From Candidatus Blautia intestinavium (GTDB lineage: Bacteria; Bacillota; Clostridia; Lachnospirales; Lachnospiraceae): DNA of 64,000 nt. The stretch lies in assembly GCA_019113745.1 (NCBI GenBank), contig DXGV01000006.1, forward strand, positions 18,109 to 82,108, read 5' to 3'. Shown one piece after another: positions 45,119 to 54,553 of the stretch. The position numbers and the translations under genes are program-made. A model generated the notes under the pieces. The model was given only the letters and a program-made list of their open reading frames with translations. It was not told the origin of the DNA and ran no database searches. How positions within the stretch are numbered: position 1 is the stretch's first letter; the number at the start of each line of letters is the position of its first letter.

Positions 45119-46090
45119 ATGGTTAAGGTATCGGTTATCCTACCGGTCTACAATGTGGAGCAATATCTGGAGCAATGCCTGGACAGTATTGTTGGACAGA
45201 CGCTAAAAGATATTGAAATTATCTGTGTAGACGATGGCTCTACAGATAATTCTCTGAATATTTTGAAAAATTATCAGAAAAAAGATCCCAGAATCCGGCT
45301 GATCGAACAGAAAAATGCCGGAGCCGGAGCGGCGCGCAACGCGGGAATGCGTGCGGCGTGCGGACAGTGCCTGTCTTTCCTCGATTCCGATGATTTTTTT
45401 GAGCCGGATATGCTGGAAAAGGCTTACGAATGCCTGGAGCAGTATCAGGCGGATTTTGTGGTATTCGATTCCGATCAGTTCCATATGGATAAGCAGGAAT
45501 TCGTGGATGTGCCATGGGTGTTTCGCAAGCAGGAAATCCCTCCCTATATGCCCTTTTCTCACAGGGAGTTGACGGACAATGTGTTCAAGGTCTTCGTCGG
45601 CTGGGCCTGGGACAAGCTCTACAGACGCAGTTTCGTGGAAGCCCATGCGCTGCAGTTTCAGGAGCAGCGGACCTCCAACGACCTGCTGTTCGTTTTCAGC
45701 GCTCTCGTTCTGGCAAAAAGGATCGCCGTCGTCGGTCAGGTTCTGGCACATCAGAGGCGGGGAAGCTCCACCTCCCTCTCTGTCACCCGGGAAAAATCCT
45801 GGCACTGCTTCTACGACGCTCTGACCGCGCTGCGCCGCAGGCTCGTGGAAGAACATATCTACTGGGAACTGGAGCAGGATTTCATCAATTATGCGCTTCA
45901 TTTCTGTCTCTGGAACCTGAATTCCCTGGCCGAACCCACCCATCGCCTGCTGCAGGAAAAGCTCTGTTTCGAGTGGTTTTCCGAGCTGGGGATCGTGGAG
46001 AAACCGGAAAGCTATTTTTACAGTCTCAGTGAATATGAACAGTACAAAATGCTGATGCGTTCCGGAAGATCGGGGGGAAATCATGGATAA
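45119..46090 (+). CDS. GT2 glycosyltransferase
   Basis: 323 residues. VSVILPVYNVEQYLEQCLDSI, VDDGSTDNS, AGAGAARNAGMRAA and the metal site FLDSDDFFEP define a GT-A transferase of the EpsJ/WcaA kind. The C-terminal half (VGWAWDKLYRRSFV, HQRRGSSTSLS) is shared with many clostridial capsule transferases. GTG at 45116 and ATG at 45119 are both possible starts after GGAAGGG. The last 8 bp overlap the next gene. Confidence 0.92.
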   Translation: MVKVSVILPVYNVEQYLEQCLDSIVGQTLKDIEIICVDDGSTDNSLNILKNYQKKDPRIRLIEQKNAGAGAARNAGMRAACGQCLSFLDSDDFFEPDMLEKAYECLEQYQADFVVFDSDQFHMDKQEFVDVPWVFRKQEIPPYMPFSHRELTDNVFKVFVGWAWDKLYRRSFVEAHALQFQEQRTSNDLLFVFSALVLAKRIAVVGQVLAHQRRGSSTSLSVTREKSWHCFYDALTALRRRLVEEHIYWELEQDFINYALHFCLWNLNSLAEPTHRLLQEKLCFEWFSELGIVEKPESYFYSLSEYEQYKMLMRSGRSGGNHG

Positions 46091-47447
46091 GGTATCTGTT
46101 ATTCTGCCAATTTATAATGTCTCTGCTTACCTTCGGGAATGTCTGGACAGCGTCATCGCCCAGACGCTCAAAGAGCTGGAGATCATCTGTGTCAACGACG
46201 GTTCCACGGATGATTCTCTGGATATCATCCGGGAATATGCGGCGAAGGATCCCAGGATCGTTGTGATCACAGGCCCCAACGGCGGCTATGGCAAGGCAAT
46301 GAACAAAGGCCTTGACCGTGCTACGGGCGAATATGTGGGGATCGTGGAGCCGGATGATTATATCGCGCCGGATATGTATGAAAGCCTGTACCGGGTCGCG
46401 TCCGAAAATGATCTGGACTTTGTGAAATCCGACTTCTACCGGTTTTCCAAAGACGAACAGGGCCAGGAGCATCAGGAATATGTCACCATTGACCGGGCGG
46501 CAAAAAGGCGTTACGGACGGCTCCTAAATCCCAGCGAGGAGCCGGACTGCATCCGTTTTACCATGAATACCTGGACCGGCATTTACCGAAGAGATTTTCT
46601 GGAAGCTTTCCATATCAGACATCACGAGACGCCCGGAGCATCCTTTCAGGACAACGGCTTCTTTTTCCAGACCTTTATCTACGCGAAGCGGGCTATGATC
46701 GTCAACCAGGCATACTACCGAAACCGTCGCGACAATCCGAATTCTTCCGTAAAAAGCAAAGAAAAGGTCTACTGCATGAATATCGAGTATGACTTTATCC
46801 GCGATATCCTGATGCGGGATCAGGCCTTATGGGAACGCTTCAAGTACATGTACTGGTGGAAGAAATATTTCTGCTATATGTTCACACTTGACCGGATCGG
46901 GGATTCCTTTCATGAGGAATATCGGAAACGGATGAGCCGGGAGTTCCACAGAGCCATGCAGAAGGGAGAACTGTCGCGGGATACCTTTACGGAGCTGGAG
47001 TGGCAGAAGATCCGGGTTCTGACCAACAATGCCAACGATGAAGCGCTTCTTCCGGTTCCTGATTCCATGGTACGGGTTTTCGCTCCCTTCATTCCCCGTT
47101 TCATAAAACGGAGGATCTTGGAAGCCCTGTCTGAGAATGAAGCCTTTTTCAGCCGGAGCCGTGTGGTCACCAGGAAAAAAGCGGAAGCGAAAATTCAGGT
47201 GATCCGTTCCTCTGCCCCTTTTCGGCTGGGTTTCTGCCTGACCTTCCCGTTCCGTTGCTGCGTTCATCTTTTTGCGCAGATCCGGCATTTCGGCCTTCTT
47301 AAGGGGATCCAGAGAACACGCGGAGCCAAAATCCTGTTTTACCGGGACAACAATCCGGTGACTGAGCTGGCGCTTCTGCAGGATTCAGCCGCGCTGAAGC
47401 TGGGAGTTTTACTGCTGCTTCCCTTCGGCCATTCTTCCAGGAAATGA
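46083..47447 (+). CDS. GT2 glycosyltransferase with long C-terminal region
   Basis: 454 residues. The first ~110 carry the GT-A motifs (VSVILPIYNVSAYLRECLDS, VNDGSTDDS, GPNGGYGKAMNKG, VEPDDYIAPDMY). The middle (SFQDNGFFFQTFIYAKRA, YYRNRRDNPNSSVKS) is the usual acceptor part, followed by ~130 basic residues with a hydrophobic stretch near 385-400 that may touch the membrane. GGGGGG precedes the ATG. Sugar unknown. Confidence 0.9.
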   Translation: MDKVSVILPIYNVSAYLRECLDSVIAQTLKELEIICVNDGSTDDSLDIIREYAAKDPRIVVITGPNGGYGKAMNKGLDRATGEYVGIVEPDDYIAPDMYESLYRVASENDLDFVKSDFYRFSKDEQGQEHQEYVTIDRAAKRRYGRLLNPSEEPDCIRFTMNTWTGIYRRDFLEAFHIRHHETPGASFQDNGFFFQTFIYAKRAMIVNQAYYRNRRDNPNSSVKSKEKVYCMNIEYDFIRDILMRDQALWERFKYMYWWKKYFCYMFTLDRIGDSFHEEYRKRMSREFHRAMQKGELSRDTFTELEWQKIRVLTNNANDEALLPVPDSMVRVFAPFIPRFIKRRILEALSENEAFFSRSRVVTRKKAEAKIQVIRSSAPFRLGFCLTFPFRCCVHLFAQIRHFGLLKGIQRTRGAKILFYRDNNPVTELALLQDSAALKLGVLLLLPFGHSSRK

Positions 47448-47459
47448 CAGGGGGCGTGA

Positions 47460-48341
47460 ATGTCTGAGATAAAGCTTTTGACATTGATCATAACCTATAA
47501 CCGTTTGCCGCTTCTGAAGGAGTGCATCCAGGCTGTGCTCGGCCAGTCCTGGAATTCCTTCGACATTCTGGTGATCGATAATCACAGTACGGACGGAACC
47601 TGGAAGTACCTGCAGACGCTGGAAGGAAAAGGTGATATATCCTTCCTCCGTCTGGAACAGAACACCGGCGGTTCCGGCGGATTCCATATCGGGATCAGGG
47701 AAGCGCTCCGCCGGGGATACAGTCATATCTGGCTCATGGATGATGATACGGTTCCGGACATCCATGCCGCCGAAAGGCTGCTTTCCGCCGAAAGGCTGCT
47801 GGGGGAATACGGCTTTCTCGTCAGCCTCCCCGTATGGAAGGATGGTTCTCTGTGCAAAATGAACCTTCCGTTGCCCGGACAGTTCCGCAGGGAAAAGGGA
47901 CGGATCCTGCAGGAGGGACTTCTTCCGGTAAGGAAGGCTACCTTCGTTTCCATGCTTCTTAAAGCAGATATCGTCCGGGAGGTCGGCCTGCCGATCAGGG
48001 AATTCTTTATCTGGGGGGACGATCAGGAATATACGGAGAGAATATCCAAAAAGTATAAATGTTATCTCGTCCTTTCCAGTGTGGTGCAGCACAAGACCAA
48101 AAACAATCTGGGTTCGGATATCAGCACCGACAGCCCGGAGCGGATAGAGCGGTATTATTACGCTTACAGGAATGAGCTGTATATTGCAAAGAGGAATGGG
48201 ATTCTTTCTTTGGGGTTTTATTTTGTGAGAGCTTTTTATTCTCTGATTAAAATCCTTTTATTCTCCAAAGAGAAGAAATGGACGAGAGTGTTGTGGTTGT
48301 TTAGAGGGATGATTGCAGGATTCTTTTTTGTCCCTCAATAA
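47460..48341 (+). CDS. GT2 glycosyltransferase, GlfT2/rhamnosyltransferase-like
   Basis: 293 residues. LLTLIITYNRLPLLKECI, IDNHSTDGT, NTGGSGGFHIGIREAL, LMDDDTVPD and EFFIWGDDQEYTERI match the homologues at 38298 and 55876. The three cassettes thus each own one, but in P1 it lies seven genes in rather than next to the GT8 gene. The 3' end is more AT-rich than the start, and a promoter-like sequence overlaps the stop codon. Confidence 0.9.
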   Translation: MSEIKLLTLIITYNRLPLLKECIQAVLGQSWNSFDILVIDNHSTDGTWKYLQTLEGKGDISFLRLEQNTGGSGGFHIGIREALRRGYSHIWLMDDDTVPDIHAAERLLSAERLLGEYGFLVSLPVWKDGSLCKMNLPLPGQFRREKGRILQEGLLPVRKATFVSMLLKADIVREVGLPIREFFIWGDDQEYTERISKKYKCYLVLSSVVQHKTKNNLGSDISTDSPERIERYYYAYRNELYIAKRNGILSLGFYFVRAFYSLIKILLFSKEKKWTRVLWLFRGMIAGFFFVPQ

Positions 48342-48356
48342 ATATTGGTATACAAT
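48328..48356 (+). promoter_or_regulatory. Candidate promoter before the tandem GT2 gene
   Basis: TTGTCC (48328-48333), 17 bp, TACAAT (48351-48356). It overlaps the end of the preceding gene and precedes the AT-rich gene at 48380, which may therefore be expressed apart from cassette P1. Confidence 0.4.
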
Positions 48357-48379
48357 ATAAGAGAAAGGATTCGCTTGAA

Positions 48380-50587
48380 ATGGAACAAAAAGCAAAGATA
48401 AAGATTTCCATAATAATCCCGATTTATAATATGGAGAAATATTTGAAACAATGTCTGGATTCTGTTATATCTCAGAACTTAAAAGAAATAGAAATTCTCT
48501 GTGTAAATGATGGTTCCACTGATGATTCAGAAAAAATTATTTTGGATTATAAAGAGAAGGATAATAGAATTGTACTGATATCACAGTCTAATAAAGGGGT
48601 TGCTGCAGCCAGAAATATTGCATTAAAGAATGCACGTGGAGAATATGTCGCCTTTATGGATCCTGATGATTGGTATCCAGATGCAGATGTTCTGCGAATT
48701 TTATATGATAAAGCATTAGAGTCTGGTTTAATGATTATTGGCGGCTCATTTGGCGAATGGACAGAAGGCCGGCTCGTAACATCTTTTAAGGGATTAAAGA
48801 AAAAATATGCTTTTGAGAAAGATGAAATAGTCAGCTACAGAAATTATCAATTTGATTACGGATATCATCGTTTTATATACCATTTACAGTTTCTTAAAGA
48901 CAATGATATTTTTTTCCCACCTTATATACGCTTCCAAGACCCTCCGTTTTTTGTAAAAGCCATGGCGATTGCAGGTACTTTTTATGCAGTAAGAAAAGTA
49001 ACATATTGTTATCGTGTGGGTACACAGAAGATTGTTTGGACAGAACAAAAGCTGATCGATTTATTAAGAGGATTACGAGATATATTGGTAATCACATCAC
49101 AATATCATTTGAAGGAACTCCACTGTATTACACTACAGAGACTGGGAGAAAATTATGCCGATATGTGTGCTAAGGCATTGCCAACGGCTTCTCCGGAAAT
49201 GATAAGTGCACTTATTGATATTGAAAAATCAATAGACTTATCCTTAGTTAAAGATGAAAAGTTAAAAGAATACAGGGAGTTCTTTTACTATATCTTACAT
49301 AAAGAATTTGACAACTTAACAAAAACTGTGGGGACATCTATCTGCAAAAGAATCTCTTACACTAATGAAGAAAGCCAGCAAAATAAAAAGAGTTCTGCTC
49401 CATACAACCAGATAGTTACTATAACAAAGAGAAATAAACCTCTCGTTTCAGTTATAATTCCGGTATATAATGTTGAAAATTATATTGTGGATTGTATACA
49501 GTCTGTTTGCCAACAAAGCTTAAAAGATATAGAAATAATAATTGTCAACGATGGAACACCAGATAATTCTATGGAGAAAATAGCAAATATTATTTCTTCC
49601 GACCAAAGAATTCGGGTTATTGAAAAAGAAAATGGTGGATTGTCATCTGCCAGAAATGCTGGTTTAAAGATTGCAACAGGAGAATATATTTTATTCTTAG
49701 ACAGTGATGATACTCTTTTTGAAGATGCTTTGCATTTGCTATACTCTTTAGCAAAAGAGATGGATTTAGATGATTTGTTTTATAACGCAGAAGTATTCTA
49801 TGATAGTGAAAAAGTGCAGGAAGAACAGAAAAACTTCGCTTCATATTATAAACGTAATGGAGTTTACTTTGGAACAATGTCGGGGCCGGATCTCTTTTCC
49901 CGATTTATTAAGTATAATGACTTTAAACCCTCGGCATGCCTGCAGTTTTTAAAACATTCTTTTTTGAGCAATAATAATATAAGCTTTTATGAAGGTATTT
50001 TGCATGAAGATAACTTATTTACAATGTACTGTTTACTTAAAGCAAAAAGAGTCAGCTTTTTTGATGAAGAACTATATCGTAGAAGAGTACATAACGATTC
50101 TATAATGACAGTTCCTAAAAGTATCAAGAATACATATGGTTACTATATCAGCATCATCTATATGATTAAAGCTATTGAGGAAGAAACAGATATTCTTAGT
50201 AAGCGTTATATAGAAGCACTAAAAGAATATCTTTCTGCAATGACCGATACTGCTGCTAATTTTATCAAAGGTACATCAAGCATAGAAATTTCAGAATTCC
50301 TGATGTCTTTACCTTTTCAGGATCAAATTGCTTTTGAAATATTTATACGAAAGATAGCTTCTTTAAAATATGAGATTTCTGACTTAAAAGTAATAGAAAG
50401 AAAGAAGGATAAGGTTTCTGCCAATCTGTTAAATACGATTAATGCAAAAAAGAAGGATATTCTTACTTCCGAAAAGAAGTACAAAGAACTAGAAGAACAA
50501 TATAATCAGATCGCGAATTCCTTTTCCTATAAAATCGGTCAATTAATTACTTATATTCCGCGTATGATATTCAATAGATTAAAATAG
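48380..50587 (+). CDS. Tandem GT2-GT2 glycosyltransferase
   Basis: 735 residues with two complete GT2 modules. The first (~8-250) has ISIIIPIYNMEKYLKQCLDS, VNDGSTDDS and MDPDDWYPD; the second (~353-600) has VSVIIPVYNVENYIVDCIQS, VNDGTPDNS and LDSDDTLFE. A Lys-rich helical tail of ~70 residues follows (KKKDILTSEKKYKELEEQY), possibly a coiled coil. Two sugars could be added in series or alternately. Markedly AT-rich against its upstream neighbours, which suggests separate acquisition. Confidence 0.9.
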   Translation: MEQKAKIKISIIIPIYNMEKYLKQCLDSVISQNLKEIEILCVNDGSTDDSEKIILDYKEKDNRIVLISQSNKGVAAARNIALKNARGEYVAFMDPDDWYPDADVLRILYDKALESGLMIIGGSFGEWTEGRLVTSFKGLKKKYAFEKDEIVSYRNYQFDYGYHRFIYHLQFLKDNDIFFPPYIRFQDPPFFVKAMAIAGTFYAVRKVTYCYRVGTQKIVWTEQKLIDLLRGLRDILVITSQYHLKELHCITLQRLGENYADMCAKALPTASPEMISALIDIEKSIDLSLVKDEKLKEYREFFYYILHKEFDNLTKTVGTSICKRISYTNEESQQNKKSSAPYNQIVTITKRNKPLVSVIIPVYNVENYIVDCIQSVCQQSLKDIEIIIVNDGTPDNSMEKIANIISSDQRIRVIEKENGGLSSARNAGLKIATGEYILFLDSDDTLFEDALHLLYSLAKEMDLDDLFYNAEVFYDSEKVQEEQKNFASYYKRNGVYFGTMSGPDLFSRFIKYNDFKPSACLQFLKHSFLSNNNISFYEGILHEDNLFTMYCLLKAKRVSFFDEELYRRRVHNDSIMTVPKSIKNTYGYYISIIYMIKAIEEETDILSKRYIEALKEYLSAMTDTAANFIKGTSSIEISEFLMSLPFQDQIAFEIFIRKIASLKYEISDLKVIERKKDKVSANLLNTINAKKKDILTSEKKYKELEEQYNQIANSFSYKIGQLITYIPRMIFNRLK

Positions 50588-50639
50588 GCCGATATTCATA
50601 GCATTATCTATCAATGAGCAAATTTGAGTTTTTATCAAT

Positions 50640-51129
50640 GTTGCCTTAATAGTATAAAAGTAAAGATATTACGCCTTTTCGGTTGTACCAGGCAGAAGAT
50701 CAGTGAGTTTGCCATTCATTTATGGGAAACGGATCCGGCTGTCAGCTTTATGATAGCTGGTAGCCGGAGTTATTATGTTTCCCGGTATGAAGGGAATCTA
50801 AACGGGGGTAAAAACGCCGTTGTACTGCTCGGTTTCCGAAGGATGCGCTCCACGTGCTCAAAGCCCTGCAGGTATTCATCTGTACGGATGTTTTCCTGAG
50901 CGCTCAGGAGATCCTGGACAGGTATACAGAACGCTGTCCGATGGAACTGTTTTCCGGCAGCCTAATCCGGGGGGATTGGCTGCTGATGTCACTGGCGCAT
51001 CTTATTGCGTGTACCGGATGGGGAAGCTCCATGCCCTTTGAGGATGGATATGCGTTTATCCATGACTGTTTACAAGATGATCTATTCCATAAAGCTGAAC
51101 TGTCAGCCCAGATGTCACATTTAACCTGA
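50640..51129 (+). pseudogene. DDE transposase remnant
   Basis: Two frames carry parts of one transposase. YYVSRYEGNLNGGKNAVVLL leads, after a frameshift near 50830, to FPKDALHVLKALQVFICTDVF and LSAQEILDRYTERCPMELF. An internal deletion follows and the frame continues as DWLLMSLAHLIACTGWG. The ICTD, YTERxPxE and WLLMSLAHL blocks are usual in IS4/IS701-type DDE transposases; the exact family is uncertain. Inactive. It separates the tandem GT2 gene from the acyltransferase. Confidence 0.6.
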
Positions 51130-51151
51130 ATTATTCACAGGAGAGCTTTTT

Positions 51152-52222
51152 ATGAATCAATCAGATTGCAAAAGAGTTCTATATTTTGATGCGTTGGAAA
51201 CGCTTTCTATTTTTCTTGTCGTTTCTGTTCATAGTGTATGGCTAAACGGGAGTGTGCCTGCGAGCATATCCATGTCCCTGTCGCCTGCCGCAGTCCCGGT
51301 ATTCTTTATGGTACATGGAGCGCTGCTGCTCAGGAAAGATTTTTCATGGAAAAAACATTGTGCCAGGATGGTTAAAACAATCTTTCAGCTATTGGCGTGG
51401 AGTACGATTTATCTTCTGATATGCCTTTGGGAAGGACTGACAGACAGTCCCGTGTCGATAGGATACTTATATGAATACTATGTTGAAGGAGCGGTTTTAC
51501 GTGCGCCAATGGGCGGAGTCCTTTGGTTTATTTTCGCGCTCCTTTCGGTATATCTGTTATTCCCGGTCTTAGCGGCGATAAAGCCATCCCGTAAAGTTTT
51601 GATTTATGTTGCAGGTATTTCATTCCTCTTTGGGTTTTGTGTTAAAGAACTGGAAGCCTGGGGACAGGCGTTTGGAAGCATTTTTACGGACAGGGAATTT
51701 ACGCTCTCAAGCCTAAATAATTATCTTTCACCATTTGGAACATACGTAAATTGCATTTTCTTTTTCGTATATGGTTTTCTTCTTGCGGAAAAATTGCGTG
51801 AGTGGAACGGCAGCCCGCTAAGAAAACAGGTGCGCATATCCTGTTGTCTTATTTTGTTCGGAATAGCTTTGATGATGCTCGAACGCAGAGTTGAGTTCGG
51901 TACTTTTAATTATAATTGGCGGCCGCTTTCCGAACAATATATGCGAGTGGGAACGGTTCTCATGGCAACAGGATTGTTTTCATTATTTTCCCGGATTCCA
52001 TTCCGTGAAGAAAAATGTGGTATTTTAGTCAAAATATCCACTCACACAATCGACATCTATTATATCCATGCCATTATCGTAAGGCTTGTGTATGATCACC
52101 TGTTTGAGCAGCGGTATGCCGGTGTCCTTCCCAATTATCTCCGTGCGCTGGCAGTCCTGGTGTTGTCCTATTGGATTGGGAAGATAATCAGGAGAATTCC
52201 ATTGATAAGAAAATTGCTTTAA
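51152..52222 (+). CDS. Membrane acyltransferase (acyltransferase-3 family)
   Basis: 356 residues, about ten membrane helices. YFDALETLSIFLVVSVHSVW carries the family's catalytic-type His, followed by VPVFFMVHGALLL, LWFIFALLSVYL and a late TIDIYYIHAIIV. Such proteins O-acetylate or succinylate exported glycans at the membrane. AGGAGAG lies eight bases before the ATG. Last plus-strand gene of P1, facing the minus-strand DUF4422 gene with 70 bp between them and no clear terminator hairpin. Confidence 0.9.
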   Translation: MNQSDCKRVLYFDALETLSIFLVVSVHSVWLNGSVPASISMSLSPAAVPVFFMVHGALLLRKDFSWKKHCARMVKTIFQLLAWSTIYLLICLWEGLTDSPVSIGYLYEYYVEGAVLRAPMGGVLWFIFALLSVYLLFPVLAAIKPSRKVLIYVAGISFLFGFCVKELEAWGQAFGSIFTDREFTLSSLNNYLSPFGTYVNCIFFFVYGFLLAEKLREWNGSPLRKQVRISCCLILFGIALMMLERRVEFGTFNYNWRPLSEQYMRVGTVLMATGLFSLFSRIPFREEKCGILVKISTHTIDIYYIHAIIVRLVYDHLFEQRYAGVLPNYLRALAVLVLSYWIGKIIRRIPLIRKLL

Positions 52223-52292
52223 TGCGTTCCACGATTAGAGCGACTGAATCCTGCCACCAAAGGGCATGATTTTTGCTGGAAAAAAATATCTT

Positions 52293-53024
52293 CTACCACG
52301 CCTTCCAGTCCTTCCTTTCCGTATTGATGGAAAAGCATTCCTTCAGCTTCAGTCTGTTCTGCAGCAGCCACACATCCAGCAGCCGTTCTCCGATCATACC
52401 TACGCTTCTGTCCATATTTTTGATCTTGTCTGAAGCGTCCAATCTTTTTTCCACCTGAAACAGAAGCGGGAACAGCCACTCACAGTATCGATCATAGATC
52501 CTCTTCTCTGTGATCAGCACGTTCAGCAAGTGCGCGTATTTCCGGTTCGCCACAGTCTGAAGCGCAGAGAGATAGTCCGGATACATGGAGCGCATTTCCT
52601 GCTCCAGGATATCCCAGGAAAAAGGATTTACGCCTTTCTCAAACTGCGCACGGTTGTTTTCCCTGAAAAAGGTTTTGTTGTGAACAACCACATCGGCATG
52701 CCGCAGCAGCTTCCGGACATCCTTTTCTTCCAAAAAGCAGGTTTGCTTTTCCGCCAGCAGATTTGCAAGCTTTCCCGCGGGAGTAACAAAATACCTTCTG
52801 TAGTGGCAGATTCCAACCACATCTTCCTGTACATTTTTCCAGACCCAGTACATCCCGGTCAGCTCGTTGTACCTTCTGTTTTTCTCTGAAATATGATCCC
52901 CCGTATGATCAAAGAGACATCCGGCGCTGTTCTCTACCTTGTTCTGCCCTACGATCAACGGCTGATAGAGGGGATTTTCCATCGGAATTTGAAAAGTTTT
53001 GTGCGAAATTACATATATTTTCAA
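52293..53024 (-). CDS. DUF4422 protein (putative glycosyltransferase)
   Basis: About 243 residues. KIYVISHKTFQIP, GDHISEKNRRYNELTGMYWVWKN, GICHYRRYF, and the late GMIGERLLDVWLL match DUF4422 across its length, as in the N-terminal half of the protein at 34378. No ATG is available: TTG at 53024 puts homology at residue 1 and follows GGAAAGG, while TTG at 53048 is an alternative overlapping the upstream gene. It lies on the minus strand between P1 and P2, inside the DNA that an A x C inversion would flip. Confidence 0.85.
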   Translation of the reverse strand: MKIYVISHKTFQIPMENPLYQPLIVGQNKVENSAGCLFDHTGDHISEKNRRYNELTGMYWVWKNVQEDVVGICHYRRYFVTPAGKLANLLAEKQTCFLEEKDVRKLLRHADVVVHNKTFFRENNRAQFEKGVNPFSWDILEQEMRSMYPDYLSALQTVANRKYAHLLNVLITEKRIYDRYCEWLFPLLFQVEKRLDASDKIKNMDRSVGMIGERLLDVWLLQNRLKLKECFSINTERKDWKAW

Positions 53025-53032
53025 TGCTGTAT

Positions 53033-54553
53033 TTATCCTTTCCTGCAATTTTCCTCATCTGAAGTGCATAGCCTGTATCTGCGGTTTCTGTTGTTACCTT
53101 CTGAGGAGATTTTTCCCATCCCGGCCAGATCTCTGAGAAGCTTCTTTGTCCGGCTGTCCTTCAACTGCAGCAGCTCCGCAATATCCGCAGCCTTATATTC
53201 ATTGCCCGGCTGCATATAGTCCAGAATTTCCTGATATTGAATCAGAGTCTTTTTTATCGGCGCTTTTTTATCGGCGCTTTTTATCGGCGTTTTTTTATCG
53301 GCGCTTTTTATCGGCGCTTTTGGGGTCAGCGGCAAAATCAATATGGTTCGGTCCGGGTTATATTGTTCTTCGACTGTCGGTTCCTCCCAGCCGACTTCTT
53401 TCCATACAGAAAAAATATCCGGAACACCGCTTCCGGCTCGTTCGCCAATATTGATCAGATTAAAAAGTTTCATAAGAGTTTTGTTTCTGGGATCAGAAAT
53501 TCCGCCTTTCAACATCTGGATTTTTCCGGTTCGGATAGAGCCTGGATTTTCCATTACAATCTTATCCCTCTCCAACCGGATCACCACAGAACGGGGCAGA
53601 TAAAAATCTGTATTTACCAGGCAGTTTGCAAGCGCTTCTCTCAGAGCCTTGTGGACCGGCGTATCATCGATCCGGTTTCCGCCTTCTATTCGAAAAGGTA
53701 CTTTAAGTTCTTTGGTCAGTTTATTGTATACACGAAAATAAAAGTCAAAAAGGTTTCCGGTCCATTCGCCGGAACTTGATTGTACCCGGTCAGTCCATCG
53801 GATCGTTGGATCCAGCATTTCTCTGTAATCAAGAAAATATTCCGGAAATTCTCTGACAATTTGATGCTCTTCACCAAACATTAGCAGACCTGCGGCTGTA
53901 GGATGCAGTTTTTTATCCGTATAAGAAACTGCCGCCGCGCCTAACTGCTCCAGGTATTTTTCAGTTGGAAGCTTGATCCAAGGGTGACCCGGTTTATAGG
54001 CCATATGGCGGATACGATATCCTTCTACACTTTCACTATTTAAAGCATCTATCGGTACCTCGTCCAGAACCTTCATGTCAGAGGTCGTTTCCGGCTGATC
54101 CCGGAGCATTGCCAAAATCTCGCTATGGGAACAGTGGTAATCCCCTTCCCAATTACGGCGAAAGGTTCCATTCCAGATATCGTTATTGATATACACAGGT
54201 CTTTGCTGGCGGGACGCTGCGGGGACGTGGATAACCAGAATGATATTGCCATGCTCATTATAAGCAGAAACATCCTTATCTGTTAAAAGGTTGCAGCTTA
54301 CTTTGTTCCGATTATTAATGGTATCCCAAAATTCTTTTCTGAGTCGATATTCGTCTTCCAGTCCTGTAGTTCTCCAGGTTCCATCCTTTTGCTCTGTTAT
54401 CCCAAGGATGATGACGCCACCGTAACAATTCGCAAAGGCAGAATAGGTGTCCCAAAGAGAAGCCGGAAGCCCTCCCCTTGCCTTTTTGACCTCCATCCGA
54501 TTGTTTTCACGATATTCCTGCAGATTGGAAATATCAAATGTATCGTTCCTCAT
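53033..54553 (-). CDS. AlbA_2/Schlafen-like ATP-binding transcriptional regulator
   Basis: 506 residues. AlbA_2 DNA-binding domain at ~10-130 (LQEYRENNRMEVKKARGGLP, YGGVIILGI), HATPase-like domain ~300-410 (HKALREALANCLVNTDF, IGERAGSGVPDIF), a Pro/Ile/Lys repeat linker (~411-437), then a C-terminal winged helix (~440-490: YKAADIAELLQLKDSRTKKLL). The family includes putative transcription regulators. It is transcribed away from site C and its start is 170 bp from it. It may sense or regulate cassette choice; that is conjecture. Confidence 0.88.
   Translation of the reverse strand: MRNDTFDISNLQEYRENNRMEVKKARGGLPASLWDTYSAFANCYGGVIILGITEQKDGTWRTTGLEDEYRLRKEFWDTINNRNKVSCNLLTDKDVSAYNEHGNIILVIHVPAASRQQRPVYINNDIWNGTFRRNWEGDYHCSHSEILAMLRDQPETTSDMKVLDEVPIDALNSESVEGYRIRHMAYKPGHPWIKLPTEKYLEQLGAAAVSYTDKKLHPTAAGLLMFGEEHQIVREFPEYFLDYREMLDPTIRWTDRVQSSSGEWTGNLFDFYFRVYNKLTKELKVPFRIEGGNRIDDTPVHKALREALANCLVNTDFYLPRSVVIRLERDKIVMENPGSIRTGKIQMLKGGISDPRNKTLMKLFNLINIGERAGSGVPDIFSVWKEVGWEEPTVEEQYNPDRTILILPLTPKAPIKSADKKTPIKSADKKAPIKKTLIQYQEILDYMQPGNEYKAADIAELLQLKDSRTKKLLRDLAGMGKISSEGNNRNRRYRLCTSDEENCRKG
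53244..53322 (-). repeat. Short tandem repeat inside the AlbA_2 regulator gene
   Basis: Five near-identical units built on CGCCGATAAAAA (minus strand), alternating 13 and 14 nt, so pairs make a 27-nt period encoding APIKSADKK/TPIKSADKK. Loss or gain of a pair keeps the frame. Change by a single unit, or slippage in the A runs, would shift it and remove the winged helix. Confidence 0.75.
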
